From contig JBEKRL010000001.1 in assembly GCA_049518775.1 (NCBI GenBank), positions 1-64,000 on the forward strand: a stretch of 64,000 nucleotides of DNA. Reading direction: 5' to 3'. Each line of letters starts with the position of its first letter. Positions within the stretch are counted from its first letter, which is position 1. The notes below the pieces were generated by a model that worked only from the letters and a program-made list of their open reading frames with translations, ran no database searches and was not told the origin of the DNA. The position numbers were made by a program, and so were the translations under genes. Positions 35,250-43,702 of the stretch are shown here, piece after piece. The DNA comes from Bog-877 sp049518775 (GTDB lineage: Bacteria > Chloroflexota > Dormibacteria > Aeolococcales > Bog-877).

Positions 35250-35609
35250 GTGGTGGACCTAACCGACAGCCTCCGGAGGTTCTGCTCGGGCAAAGGGGAT
35301 GGCCTGGCCCACGCCTTCGTGCCCCACGCCACCGCCGCGCTGGTGCTGATTGAGCTGGGCGCTGGCGGCGAAGGCGACCTGGTGGAGTGGCTCGGGCAGG
35401 TGCTGCCCCGAGGCGCCAGCTACCAGCACCGGCACGGTCCCCGCGGCCACGGAGCCGACCACCTCCTGCCCGCCGTCCTGGGCAGCTCGGTCTTGGTGCC
35501 GGTGCTGAACGGGATCCCTCTGCTGGGAGCGTGGCAGAGCCTGGCCCTGATCGACACCAACGAAGACGCCGACCTCCGCCGGGTGCGGCTCAGCTTCGTG
35601 CCCGGCTGA
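35250..35609 (+). CDS. YjbQ family protein (UPF0047), about 119 aa
   Basis: The sequence matches the YjbQ fold family: FVPHATAALVLIE, QHRHGPRGHGADHLLPAVLG, GTWQ-like region LLGAWQSLALID, and the end RRVRLSFV. Some members show weak thiamine-phosphate synthase activity, but the physiological role is uncertain. The first standard start (GTG 35250) lies inside the family N-terminal strand: the preceding codons (LRVDTSTAI) are also homologous and open back to a stop at 35166-35168, without ATG, GTG or TTG. A CTG at 35208 is a possible true start. Confidence 0.82.
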   Translation: MVDLTDSLRRFCSGKGDGLAHAFVPHATAALVLIELGAGGEGDLVEWLGQVLPRGASYQHRHGPRGHGADHLLPAVLGSSVLVPVLNGIPLLGAWQSLALIDTNEDADLRRVRLSFVPG

Positions 35610-35721
35610 TCTCCGCGAGCGGGTCCCCGGGCGGCTCGGGGTATGAGAGGAGATCAGCTGCTGGCCGCCCTGGGGCACGGCGTCGTGGCTGTGCCGCCGC
35701 CACCGCTGCCCTGCGGCAGGA

Positions 35722-36693
35722 TCAGCTGCGGCCGCAGCCTTCGAGCTGGCCGGCGGGCACGGTCCCTAGCCTCCCGGCCCGGAAATCCGCGAACGCCTGC
35801 GCCAACTCCTCACTGCTGTTCATCACGAACGGACCGTACTGGGCGACCGGCTCGCGGATCGGCCGGCCCCCCAGGATCAGCACATCCAGGGCTGGACTGC
35901 GGCTCTCCTGCTCCTCATCGGCCTGGATCCTGATGTAGTCCCCGGCCCCGAACACAACCAGCTGACCCATCGCGAACCTGGGGCCGGCACCGGCCCTCCC
36001 CGCTCCCGCTAGTGAATAGGCGAGGGCGTTGAAGTCGGGACGCCAGGGGAGCACCAGCTGGGCCCCGCGGCTGAGGGTGGCGTGGACCAGAGCGATGGGC
36101 GTGTGGGTGATGCCCGGCCCCGGGCGTCCATCCACCTCCCCGGCTATGACCCGGATCAACACCCCCCCGTCGCTCGAGGAGAGCAGGGTCACCCTGCTGG
36201 CCCGGATGTCCTGGTAGCGGGGCGCCACCCACTTCAGGGCGGCAGGCAGGTTCACCCAGAGCTGGATGCCGTGGAACAGGCCTCCCGAGACCACCAGCCG
36301 CTCAGGTGGGGTCTCGATGTGGAGGATCCCGGCTCCGGCCGTCATCCACTGGGTGTCACCGTTGGTGATCAGGCCTCCGCCGCCGTTTGAGTCCTGGTGC
36401 TGGAAGGAGCCGTCGATCATGTAGGTCACCGTCTCGAAGCCACGGTGGGGATGCCATGGGGTGCCCTTGGGCTCCCCGGGGGCGTACTCCACCTCACCCA
36501 TCTGGTCCATGTGCACGAAGGGGTCCAGCTGGGCCTTGCTCACCCCGGCGAACGCGCGCCTGACCGGGAAGCCCTCACCCTCCAGCGCGTTCGGAGCGGA
36601 CGTGATCGAGGTCACTGCCCGGCTGACGGTCAGGGACTCGTCGAGCTGACGAAGTCTCGGTAGGGCGAGGGGATTGGCGGTGATGGCTGGCAT
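35722..36693 (-). CDS. pirin family protein (323 aa)
   Basis: This bicupin has the pirin N-terminal metal motif PWHPHRGFETVTYMIDGS and HQDSNGGGG, then the second cupin with VHATLSRGAQLVLPW. Pirins bind iron and include quercetinase-active and redox-sensing members. The role here is unknown. ATG at 36693 was chosen because AGGAGG lies 4 nt upstream; the longer frame to 36744 is not supported. Confidence 0.92.
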   Translation of the reverse strand: MPAITANPLALPRLRQLDESLTVSRAVTSITSAPNALEGEGFPVRRAFAGVSKAQLDPFVHMDQMGEVEYAPGEPKGTPWHPHRGFETVTYMIDGSFQHQDSNGGGGLITNGDTQWMTAGAGILHIETPPERLVVSGGLFHGIQLWVNLPAALKWVAPRYQDIRASRVTLLSSSDGGVLIRVIAGEVDGRPGPGITHTPIALVHATLSRGAQLVLPWRPDFNALAYSLAGAGRAGAGPRFAMGQLVVFGAGDYIRIQADEEQESRSPALDVLILGGRPIREPVAQYGPFVMNSSEELAQAFADFRAGRLGTVPAGQLEGCGRS

Positions 36694-36773
36694 GGGGCCT
36701 CCTGACGAGATCGGTTGGATCCAGCAACTTAGTTGCTCGTGCAACCATACCCCACCTGCGGGGGACCACTCCG

Positions 36774-38822
36774 TCAGGAGGTGGCGGAATCCCGGCCATG
36801 GAGGAGCTGCCGGCGGGCCTCAACGATCGGCTGAGCCACCTGCGGCGGCACCTCCTCATAGTGGCTGAAGCTCATGCTGTAGCGGCCGCGGCCCTGGGTC
36901 ATGGCCCGCAGCTCGACCGGGAACCGGTACATCTCGGCCAGGGGCACCTTGGCGGTGACCTGCTCCAGCGCACCTCCCATCGGGGTCATGCCTCCGATGC
37001 GGCCCCGCCGGGAGTTGAGGTGGCCGATCACGTCTCCCATGTTGGCTGAAGGGACGATCACCTCCACGTCCATGACGGGCTCGAGAAGGTAGGCGCCAGC
37101 CTTCTCCACAGCCTCCCGCATGGCCATGGCGCCGGCCAGCTGGAAGGCGATGTCCTTGCCGTCCACAGGATGGGTCGAGCCATCCACCAGCCGGACCTTG
37201 GCGTCGACGATCGGGTAGCCGGCCAGAACCCCCTGCTCCAGGGTCTGCCGCACGCCCTTCTCAACCGAGGGCCGGAACTGCTGGGGGATCGAGCCGCCGA
37301 AGATCTTGTCCTCCCAGACGAATCCTTCTCCCCGCGGCAGCGGTTCGAGCTCGATGGTGCAGTCGCCGTAGAGGCCGGCGCCTCCTGACTGCTTCTTGTA
37401 CTTGTGCTGCTGCCGCGCGGCGCCGCGGATCGCCTCCTGGTACGGGACCTGGGGCACCGCCAGGAGGGCCTCCACCTGGTACTTGCGCCGCAGCTTCTCC
37501 AAGGTCACGTCCAGATGGACGTCGCCGAGGCCGTGGAGGAGGGTCTCATGGGTGTCGGGATCACGCTCGATCCGCAGGGTGGGGTCCTCCTCCAGGATGT
37601 GGTTGAGCCCGGCGTTGATTTTTTCCTCATCTCCTTTGGACTTGGGCCGGATCGCCATGGTGTACGAGGTGGGCGGGAACTCCAGCCGGGCCTGGGCGGC
37701 CGTCCCCTTCGGCCCCAGGGTGTCCCCGGTCCCGATGTGGAGAAGCTTGGTGACGGCCCCGATCTCCCCGACTCCCAGCTGCTCCACCGGCTCCAGGGTC
37801 TTGCCCCTGGGCCTCATCGGCCGGGCGATCCGCTCCTCCTCGCCAGTGCGAGGGTTGAAGAGGTGGGCGTCGCCCCTGAGGGCCCCGCTCACCACCCGGA
37901 AGTAGGAGATCTTGCCGAACGGGTCGGCCACGGTCTTGAAGAAGAACAGCGTGGGGGCACCCTGCACCTGGGCGGCGCTGGCACTCGGGCGGAGGTAGCT
38001 GACCAGGGAGTCGAGCACCGGCCCCGCCCCCAGGGCTTGGATGGGGGCCGCCACCAGGACCGGGGCCAGCTTGGCCTTGGAAGAAGCCAGACGGAGAGCC
38101 TCCTGAAGCTCTTCCCGGGACGGTTCCTGGCCCTCCAGGTACCGTTCCAGCAGGGCGTCGTCGGTCTCGGCCACCGCCTCCACCAACTCCTGCCGACGCT
38201 TGGCGGCCTGGTCCGCAAGCTCCGTCGGGCAGTCGGCCTCAGCGTATCCGCCATTGGCGTCGAAGATCATCGCCCGGCCAGAGAGCAGGTCGACCGCTCC
38301 CTTGAAGGAGCGCTCTTGGCCGATCGGGATCTGGAGGGCGATCGGCTTGGGGTCGAGCCGCTGCTGCAAGCTGGCATAGGTGGCCTCGAAGTCGGCGTGC
38401 TCCTTGTCCAGCTTGGTGATCACGATCAGGCGCGGGAGTCCACGCTCGGCCATCAGGTCCCAGGAGGTTTCGGCGCCGACGGGGAGCAGCCCACCAGAGG
38501 TGGCCGCCACCACCAGCAGCGCGGCGTCCGCCACCGCCAACGCCTCCCGCACCTCTCCTTCGAAGTCCTGGAAGCCGGGAGTGTCCAGCAGTGCCAGCCC
38601 CACGTCCTTCCACCTGAGGTGGGCGATCCCCAGCTGGACCGAGATGTGGCGGCGCTGCTCCTCCGGCTCGTAGTCGAGCAGCGCCGTTCCCTGGTCGGTG
38701 GAGCCCAGCCGAGGGGAGGCCCCGGCGGCGAAGAGCAGCGACTCCGCCAGGGTCGTCTTTCCGTCGTGGCTGTGGCCCAGGATGGCCACGTTCATCCCGG
38801 GTCCGCTCGTGCCCTCTGTCAT
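36774..38822 (-). CDS. EF-G-like translational GTPase (682 aa)
   Basis: This has the five-domain elongation factor G layout. G1 reads GHSHDGKTTL, G3 DTPGF, and domains III-V are present with LHGLGDVHLDVTLEKLRRK, YKKQSGGAGLYGDC and the IGHLNSRRGRIGGM stretch. It differs from canonical EF-G: the G4 box is TKLDKE instead of NKxD and G3 ends in F rather than H. These are traits of the EF-G-like paralogue group (FusA2-type) of unsettled function, not the main translocase. No rpsL, rpsG or tuf genes are adjacent, which supports a paralogue. ATG at 38822. Confidence 0.9.
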   Translation of the reverse strand: MTEGTSGPGMNVAILGHSHDGKTTLAESLLFAAGASPRLGSTDQGTALLDYEPEEQRRHISVQLGIAHLRWKDVGLALLDTPGFQDFEGEVREALAVADAALLVVAATSGGLLPVGAETSWDLMAERGLPRLIVITKLDKEHADFEATYASLQQRLDPKPIALQIPIGQERSFKGAVDLLSGRAMIFDANGGYAEADCPTELADQAAKRRQELVEAVAETDDALLERYLEGQEPSREELQEALRLASSKAKLAPVLVAAPIQALGAGPVLDSLVSYLRPSASAAQVQGAPTLFFFKTVADPFGKISYFRVVSGALRGDAHLFNPRTGEEERIARPMRPRGKTLEPVEQLGVGEIGAVTKLLHIGTGDTLGPKGTAAQARLEFPPTSYTMAIRPKSKGDEEKINAGLNHILEEDPTLRIERDPDTHETLLHGLGDVHLDVTLEKLRRKYQVEALLAVPQVPYQEAIRGAARQQHKYKKQSGGAGLYGDCTIELEPLPRGEGFVWEDKIFGGSIPQQFRPSVEKGVRQTLEQGVLAGYPIVDAKVRLVDGSTHPVDGKDIAFQLAGAMAMREAVEKAGAYLLEPVMDVEVIVPSANMGDVIGHLNSRRGRIGGMTPMGGALEQVTAKVPLAEMYRFPVELRAMTQGRGRYSMSFSHYEEVPPQVAQPIVEARRQLLHGRDSATS

Positions 38823-38876
38823 GCCGCCCTGATTCTAGGGATCAGCCGCCACCCGGGCCAGGAGCTGGCGCAGACT

Positions 38877-40013
38877 TTGCCCGTGCCCGTCGAGCAGCGG
38901 CCGGTGCCGGTGGTCAGGCTGCGGACCCCGTACCCGGACCTCTCAACCCTGAGCGGGGAGAGTGAGCTCAGCCTCCGGGTCGAGGGCGGGGCCAAGCTCG
39001 AGGAACTGGCGGTCGCGCTGGCGGAGTTCCGGCCCGAGCTCGGCGCCGGCTCCCACAGCCTTTCCCTGTCGCTCTCAGGCCGGATCGGCGCGATCTCGGA
39101 AGCGCTGAGCAGCCTTCCTCCGGAGCAGCGGGCAGGTCCCCCGGTGGTGGAGCTCCAGAAGGCGCTGGAGCGCTTCCGGGGGCCGGCACCGGCCCTGCGG
39201 CTGGGCCATCAGGTGTGGCGGTTCGGGGAGCGCACGTACCTGCTCGGGGTGGTCAATGTGACCCCCGACTCCTTCAGCGGAGACGGAGTCGGCAGCAGCC
39301 CCGAAGCGGCTGCGGAGAGGGCTCGGCTGTTGGTCAGCGAGGGGGCCGACGCCATCGATTTGGGGGCCGAGAGCACCCGGCCCGGGTATCGACCCGTCTC
39401 GGCCGCGGATGAGATCGATCGGCTGGTGCCCGCCTTGACGTTGATCCGGAGGGAGCTCTCGGTGCCGGTCTTCGCGGATACCAGCAAGGCCGAGGTGGCA
39501 AGGGCGGCCCTCGACTCCGGGGCCGACGCGATCAACGACGTTTGGGGGCTCCGCCGTGATCCTGAGATGGCCGGAGTGGTGGCCCGGGCGAGGGTCCCGG
39601 TGGTGTGCATGCACAATCGGACGGAGCCCCAGTACCGCGATCTCATGGGGGAGCTCCAGGCAGAGCTGCGCTTCTCCCTCCGCATCGCTGAGGAGGCGGG
39701 GATCCCGCGGGAGCGGGTGGTGGTTGACCCGGGAATCGGCTTCGGCAAGGGCCCGCAGCAGAGCTACGCGGTTCTGCGCAGGCTCTGCGAGCTGAGGTTG
39801 CTCGGATGTCCGGTCCTGGTCGGGACCTCACGAAAGTCTCTGATCGGCTGGCTCCTGGACGAGCGCCCGGTGGGGACTCGGTTGCTCGGCACGGCGGCAA
39901 CCGTGGCCTGGTCGGTGGCCAACGGAGCCGACATCGTGCGGGTTCACGACGTGGGCCAGATCCGCGACGTCGCCCGGGTGATGGACGAGCTCTCCCGGCG
40001 TTCCCCATCCTGA
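38877..40013 (+). CDS. folP: dihydropteroate synthase with N-terminal extension (378 aa)
   Basis: DHPS condenses p-aminobenzoate with hydroxymethyl-dihydropterin pyrophosphate in folate synthesis. The core (from about residue 122) is complete: GVVNVTPDSFSGDG, IDLGAESTRPGY, DPGIGFGKGPQQS and GTSRKSLIG. About 110 residues precede the core (VVRLRTPYPDLSTLS and a helical part SEALSSLPPEQRAGPPVVEL) and are not part of usual DHPS; I do not recognise them. The start is uncertain: TTG at 38877 has AGGAG 12 nt upstream, and a GTG follows at 38883. folK begins 6 nt after the stop. Confidence 0.92.
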   Translation: MPVPVEQRPVPVVRLRTPYPDLSTLSGESELSLRVEGGAKLEELAVALAEFRPELGAGSHSLSLSLSGRIGAISEALSSLPPEQRAGPPVVELQKALERFRGPAPALRLGHQVWRFGERTYLLGVVNVTPDSFSGDGVGSSPEAAAERARLLVSEGADAIDLGAESTRPGYRPVSAADEIDRLVPALTLIRRELSVPVFADTSKAEVARAALDSGADAINDVWGLRRDPEMAGVVARARVPVVCMHNRTEPQYRDLMGELQAELRFSLRIAEEAGIPRERVVVDPGIGFGKGPQQSYAVLRRLCELRLLGCPVLVGTSRKSLIGWLLDERPVGTRLLGTAATVAWSVANGADIVRVHDVGQIRDVARVMDELSRRSPS

Positions 40014-40019
40014 GCCGGG

Positions 40020-40529
40020 ATGCCGGCACCGGCTGAGAGGGGCCCGAGGCAGGGCACGACGGCGCTGCTGGCACTGGGCAGCAACCTGGCTCCGCGGGAA
40101 GTCAACCTGGACCTGGGGACCGTCGCCCTGCTGGAGGCTGGTGCTGCGCTGCTGGCAAGCAGCCCTCGGTGGCACACCCATGCCCTCGGCACACCGCCTC
40201 AGGAGGACTTTCTGAATCAGCTGCTGCTCCTCCGAGACCTGAGAAGTGGCCCCCAGTGGCTCGCCCTGGCCCGAGCGGCCGAGGGGCGGGCCGGCCGCCG
40301 CCGGAGCGTGGCCCATGGGCCTCGCTCCCTCGACGTGGACATCATCCTGATCGAGAGGCAGAGCTGGGAGACCGAGGAGCTGACGGTGCCCCATCCAGGG
40401 CTCCTGACCAGACCCTACCTGCTGCGAGGAGCCGCCGAGCTGGTCCCGGACTGGAGCCACCCGGTCCTGGGCATCTCGATTCGGGAGTTGGCCCGCCAGT
40501 TGCTCACCGGCAGCTGGGCCCTTCGATAG
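40020..40529 (+). CDS. folK: 2-amino-4-hydroxy-6-hydroxymethyldihydropteridine diphosphokinase
   Basis: HPPK pyrophosphorylates 6-hydroxymethyl-dihydropterin to make the FolP substrate. Signature features are LALGSNLAPREVNLD, the HTHALGTPPQEDFLNQ segment, and GPRSLDVDIILIE followed by VPHPGLLTRPYLL. 169 aa is normal. ATG at 40020 lies 6 nt after folP, so the two form an operon. folB, often found between them, is absent from the window. Confidence 0.95.
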   Translation: MPAPAERGPRQGTTALLALGSNLAPREVNLDLGTVALLEAGAALLASSPRWHTHALGTPPQEDFLNQLLLLRDLRSGPQWLALARAAEGRAGRRRSVAHGPRSLDVDIILIERQSWETEELTVPHPGLLTRPYLLRGAAELVPDWSHPVLGISIRELARQLLTGSWALR

Positions 40530-40539
40530 CCCGGGGGGA

Positions 40540-41172
40540 CTACAGCGGCAGCCGGTCCGCCAGGGCTGGGGTGGCTTTCAGCGTGCTGGCGATGACCCTG
40601 CACGCAGGGTCGACCTGGGGGGGCTCGCTGAGATCCAGATACCAGGCCTGCTCGGCGTAGAAGCGGTCAACCCACATGCCCCCCTCCCGGAGCACCAGTC
40701 CCACCCGAACCGCCCGTCCCTCCTGGTCGGGGACCGCCCGGCTGAGCAGCCCGTTCACCGTCCCGATCCAGGACTGGAGCTCGGTCAGCTCGCTCAGCTG
40801 GTAGCCGCCGTCGCCCAAGTCATACTCCACCACCACCTCCACGAACGGCCGAGCCGAGCTCCGCCGGTGACCGCAGACCTCCTCCTCGTCGTGGTAGAGC
40901 TCGCATTCACTGCCTGGTCCGTAGGCGCCCACATAGGTGAGCAGCGCGTCCCAATGGAAATGCACGGTCGCGGCGTAGCGATGGGGCGGCTCGCTGGCCG
41001 GAAGCCTAACCGTGGCGTGGAAGGTCCGCTCTCCGCTGCTCGGCTCGATCTCGTGGGCCACGTCCTGGACGATCAATGAGGCCCTCTCCAGCCCCTCCAG
41101 AAGTTCGGCGGCCAGCTCCTCGTAGGTGGGGAAGTAGGAATCTCCGTTCTCGCGCACCTCGTCCCGCTTCAT
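40540..41172 (-). CDS. hypothetical protein (210 aa) coupled to FemABX-type transferase
   Basis: I do not recognise the family. The protein begins MKRDEVRENGDSYFPTYEEL and is rich in acidic and aromatic residues. Its middle reads as beta strands (RTFHATVRLPAS, RYAATVHFHWDALLTYVGAYG), followed by CELYHDEEEVCGH, which could bind metal. No signal peptide or membrane segment is present. Its ATG overlaps the stop of the upstream transferase gene by 4 nt (ATGA), so the two products are made together. Confidence 0.75.
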   Translation of the reverse strand: MKRDEVRENGDSYFPTYEELAAELLEGLERASLIVQDVAHEIEPSSGERTFHATVRLPASEPPHRYAATVHFHWDALLTYVGAYGPGSECELYHDEEEVCGHRRSSARPFVEVVVEYDLGDGGYQLSELTELQSWIGTVNGLLSRAVPDQEGRAVRVGLVLREGGMWVDRFYAEQAWYLDLSEPPQVDPACRVIASTLKATPALADRLPL

Positions 41173-42209
41173 CGCCGTCCCCGGCTCCTCACCCTGCGGC
41201 GCGCCATGTCCGCTAGGGCCAAGACCGCCCTGCCACCGGTATGGAGCTGCATAGATCTGGCCCCCGCGTAGCGGATCTGCCGACCCCCAAAACCTCGCTT
41301 GAACTGAGCCAGGCCCCGCCAGGGATGGTCGGGTTCGTCGTTCTCCGGAATCCCCCAGAGATCGTACCCGTGGCAGCCTTCGGTGCGGGCGAGCAGCATC
41401 GCCCGCCACTGGAGGAGCTGGTTGGGCATCCGCTCCCGATGCCGCGAGGTGGCCCCTCCGTACAGATAGATGGTCTGTCCCGCGAAAGAGGCGGTGAGGA
41501 TGGCGGCCACCACCTCGCCCTCCACCTCCGCAGCCAGAATGTGGACAGCTTGGCCGAGCTGCTCCGCCACCGCCGCAAGGTGGCGGCTGCTGGGCAGGTG
41601 GATCCCCTGCCTGGCCTCGGTGACCCGGATGCAGCCGATGAGCTCCTCGATGGTCGCGTCCTCCCTGACCACCACGCCTCCCCTTTCCGCCAGCCGGATG
41701 TTGTAGCGGGTCTTGGAGTGAAAGCTGGCAAGGATGGTGTCTGGCTCCCTCCTGAGGTCCACTTCGACGGTTGCGAGGGGCTGGCGGGGGTGCACCGGCT
41801 CCCACTCCAGCCAGGGATGGCCGGGCGGTAGGCTGCCCTCCGCCCAGGGGACCTCCACCTCCAAGGCTAGCGCCCGCCGCTCCCGCCCGAGCTCCAGCAG
41901 AGCCTGCATCGCCTCCCTGAACGCGGCCTGGTCTGATGGCGCGCAGACCGGCCCTCTGGGCACGTAGATGCGCGAGAAGCCGCCCAGTCCGACGGGGGTC
42001 ACCAGGGCGGAGATCGGAAGCACGCCGCCTGAGGTCTGGACCTCCAGGCGGCGGGTCTCCCAGCCGGCCCGGGCCTGAACCTCTCCCCAGGCATGGGACT
42101 GGAGCAGGTTTGCCGCTGGCCACTCTTGGAGCCTGCCGTCCCACCGCGCGGCTGCCCCCAACGTCGTCGGCGGAATCACGCGGGCATTCTGGCAGACGGT
42201 GCCCGCCAC
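41169..42209 (-). CDS. FemABX-type peptidyltransferase/GNAT protein (346 aa)
   Basis: Two linked GNAT-like domains resemble FemX/FemA. The N-terminal half has WGEVQARAGWETRRLEV and RIYVPRGPVCAP; the C-terminal half has FHSKTRYNIRLAERGGV, IYLYGGATSRHRERMPN and YDLWGIPENDEPDHPWRGL. The last element is typical of enzymes that add the first amino acid of peptidoglycan cross-bridges from aminoacyl-tRNA. A role in wall or glycoconjugate aminoacylation is inferred. The start is GTG at 42209 or an internal GTG at 42176. Confidence 0.87.
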   Translation of the reverse strand: MAGTVCQNARVIPPTTLGAAARWDGRLQEWPAANLLQSHAWGEVQARAGWETRRLEVQTSGGVLPISALVTPVGLGGFSRIYVPRGPVCAPSDQAAFREAMQALLELGRERRALALEVEVPWAEGSLPPGHPWLEWEPVHPRQPLATVEVDLRREPDTILASFHSKTRYNIRLAERGGVVVREDATIEELIGCIRVTEARQGIHLPSSRHLAAVAEQLGQAVHILAAEVEGEVVAAILTASFAGQTIYLYGGATSRHRERMPNQLLQWRAMLLARTEGCHGYDLWGIPENDEPDHPWRGLAQFKRGFGGRQIRYAGARSMQLHTGGRAVLALADMARRRVRSRGRR

Positions 42210-42323
42210 CCAGCCGGCGCGCCTCGGAATTGTGAGCTGGCCTGTGCTAGTATCGCGCCGACCGCCAGCGGGGAGGGCGGACTCGAGTTTAGTTCGGGTT
42301 GCGCCAAGGAGCTATTCGCGAGG

Positions 42324-43691
42324 ATGCAAAACCAGGGCAGCATCGAACCGGACACTGTCGCCGAACTGCTCCAGACCATGCAGCAGGAACGGGCGACGGG
42401 AACCCTCTCACTTGCCAGCGATGGGAACCAGTGTTCACTCCACTTCCTCTTCGGCCACCTCTTCCACGCGATGAGCGCGGTTGGTGAGGGCGAGTCGGCA
42501 GTCATCGACGCCCTGGGCTGGCAAGACGGCGAGTACAACTTCAACCCGCGGGCCAAACTGCCCCCGGAGGAGACCATCAACAGCTCCACCGAAGACCTCT
42601 TGGCCGAGTGGCGGACCCGCCGCGAGGACCGTGCGGCGGCCGCTGCTCCAGCCGAGGTCGCGGTGGCGGTCACCGGTTCTGCCGGTTCGGCTCGGTCTGA
42701 GGCAACCCTCGGCGTCGGTGCCGACGAGTGGCGGGGAGGTGCCCGGCGCACCGAGATGGCCGCGGCGGTCGGGGAACCGAACGACATTCCGTCCTACCAG
42801 GCTCCGGCTCCGTCCGCCCCGGAAAGGTTCAGTCCCCAGCCCTGGCCGGTGGCGGCGGCTTCTCCGGCATCCGCTGCTCCACTGGCTCCCGAGCCGGCAC
42901 CGACACCGGGCTGGCCGGCGCCCAAGACCGTGGCTGCGCCTGGCCCCAGCATCGAGAGGTCTCGGCCGGCGCTGCCCACCCACCCGACGGCACCGTCCCC
43001 ACGGGCCTCGGGGCCTGGCGGCGCGCCTCCTCGTCCGGTCGCGGGGGCAAGCAAGACTCAGCTCTCGATGGTGATTCCGATGCCAAGCGGCACCCCACTG
43101 CACAGCGGCTTGAAGGCCAGCTTCCTCAACTTCCCCATGCTGCTCAAGACCCTCAGCCAGGATAGTTTCTCTGGCTATGTCAGCATCCGAGGGGAGAAGG
43201 ACCCCCAGAGCATCGGTCACATCCTGCTGCGGGATGGAGCGATCCTCCAGGCCCAGCAACGCTCGGGCGGTTCCTACCGGCGGGCCAAGGCCGCACTCCA
43301 GGAGGTTGTCCGCGGGGTAGCCTCGGGCGAGGGCCTGATCGACGCCGTCGAACTTCCCGGCGAATTGATCGGCTCACTGAGCGGACTGGTGGTGGCCAGC
43401 ACGGTCTTCTACCAGCTGCCCTCCCGGATCGTCGACTTCGACGCCCTCTTGGAGTTCATCGGCGAGCAGCCGGTCAGCGGCGGCATCCTGGTGAGCTCGG
43501 GACGAGACCAGGTCTCGGTGGTCCTGGTAACCGAGGGACGGGCCAAGGCGAGCTACGGCTCGGCCAGCCCGGAGATGACCGACGGACCCGGGGTTGGAGC
43601 CGCAGCCTGCGCGGAGCGGGAAGCGCGGATCGACGTGGTCTCGTCACCCGCCGGGCCGGAACCGGTAATCGAGCTGTCGGAGATCGGCTGA
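42324..43691 (+). CDS. DUF4388 domain protein with proline-rich linker (455 aa)
   Basis: The N-terminal 90 residues (TVAELLQTMQQERATGTLSLA, FLFGHLFHAMS, DALGWQDGEYNF) match DUF4388/PATAN-type domains found in bacterial signalling proteins. A Pro/Ala-rich linker of about 140 residues follows. The C-terminal 200 residues repeat a similar theme (TLSQDSFSGYVSIRG, GHILLRDGAILQAQ), suggesting a second related domain. No kinase or receiver domain is visible. AAGGAG lies 12 nt before the ATG. It probably acts in cytoplasmic regulation. The lipoprotein gene starts 11 nt after it. Confidence 0.8.
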   Translation: MQNQGSIEPDTVAELLQTMQQERATGTLSLASDGNQCSLHFLFGHLFHAMSAVGEGESAVIDALGWQDGEYNFNPRAKLPPEETINSSTEDLLAEWRTRREDRAAAAAPAEVAVAVTGSAGSARSEATLGVGADEWRGGARRTEMAAAVGEPNDIPSYQAPAPSAPERFSPQPWPVAAASPASAAPLAPEPAPTPGWPAPKTVAAPGPSIERSRPALPTHPTAPSPRASGPGGAPPRPVAGASKTQLSMVIPMPSGTPLHSGLKASFLNFPMLLKTLSQDSFSGYVSIRGEKDPQSIGHILLRDGAILQAQQRSGGSYRRAKAALQEVVRGVASGEGLIDAVELPGELIGSLSGLVVASTVFYQLPSRIVDFDALLEFIGEQPVSGGILVSSGRDQVSVVLVTEGRAKASYGSASPEMTDGPGVGAAACAEREARIDVVSSPAGPEPVIELSEIG

Positions 43692-43702
43692 CCGGTCGGC
43701 GG

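Noticed and set aside
37404..40013. Apparent 869-residue plus-strand ORF
   Set aside because: Its first two thirds are antisense to the EF-G-like gene; the true folP starts near 38877.
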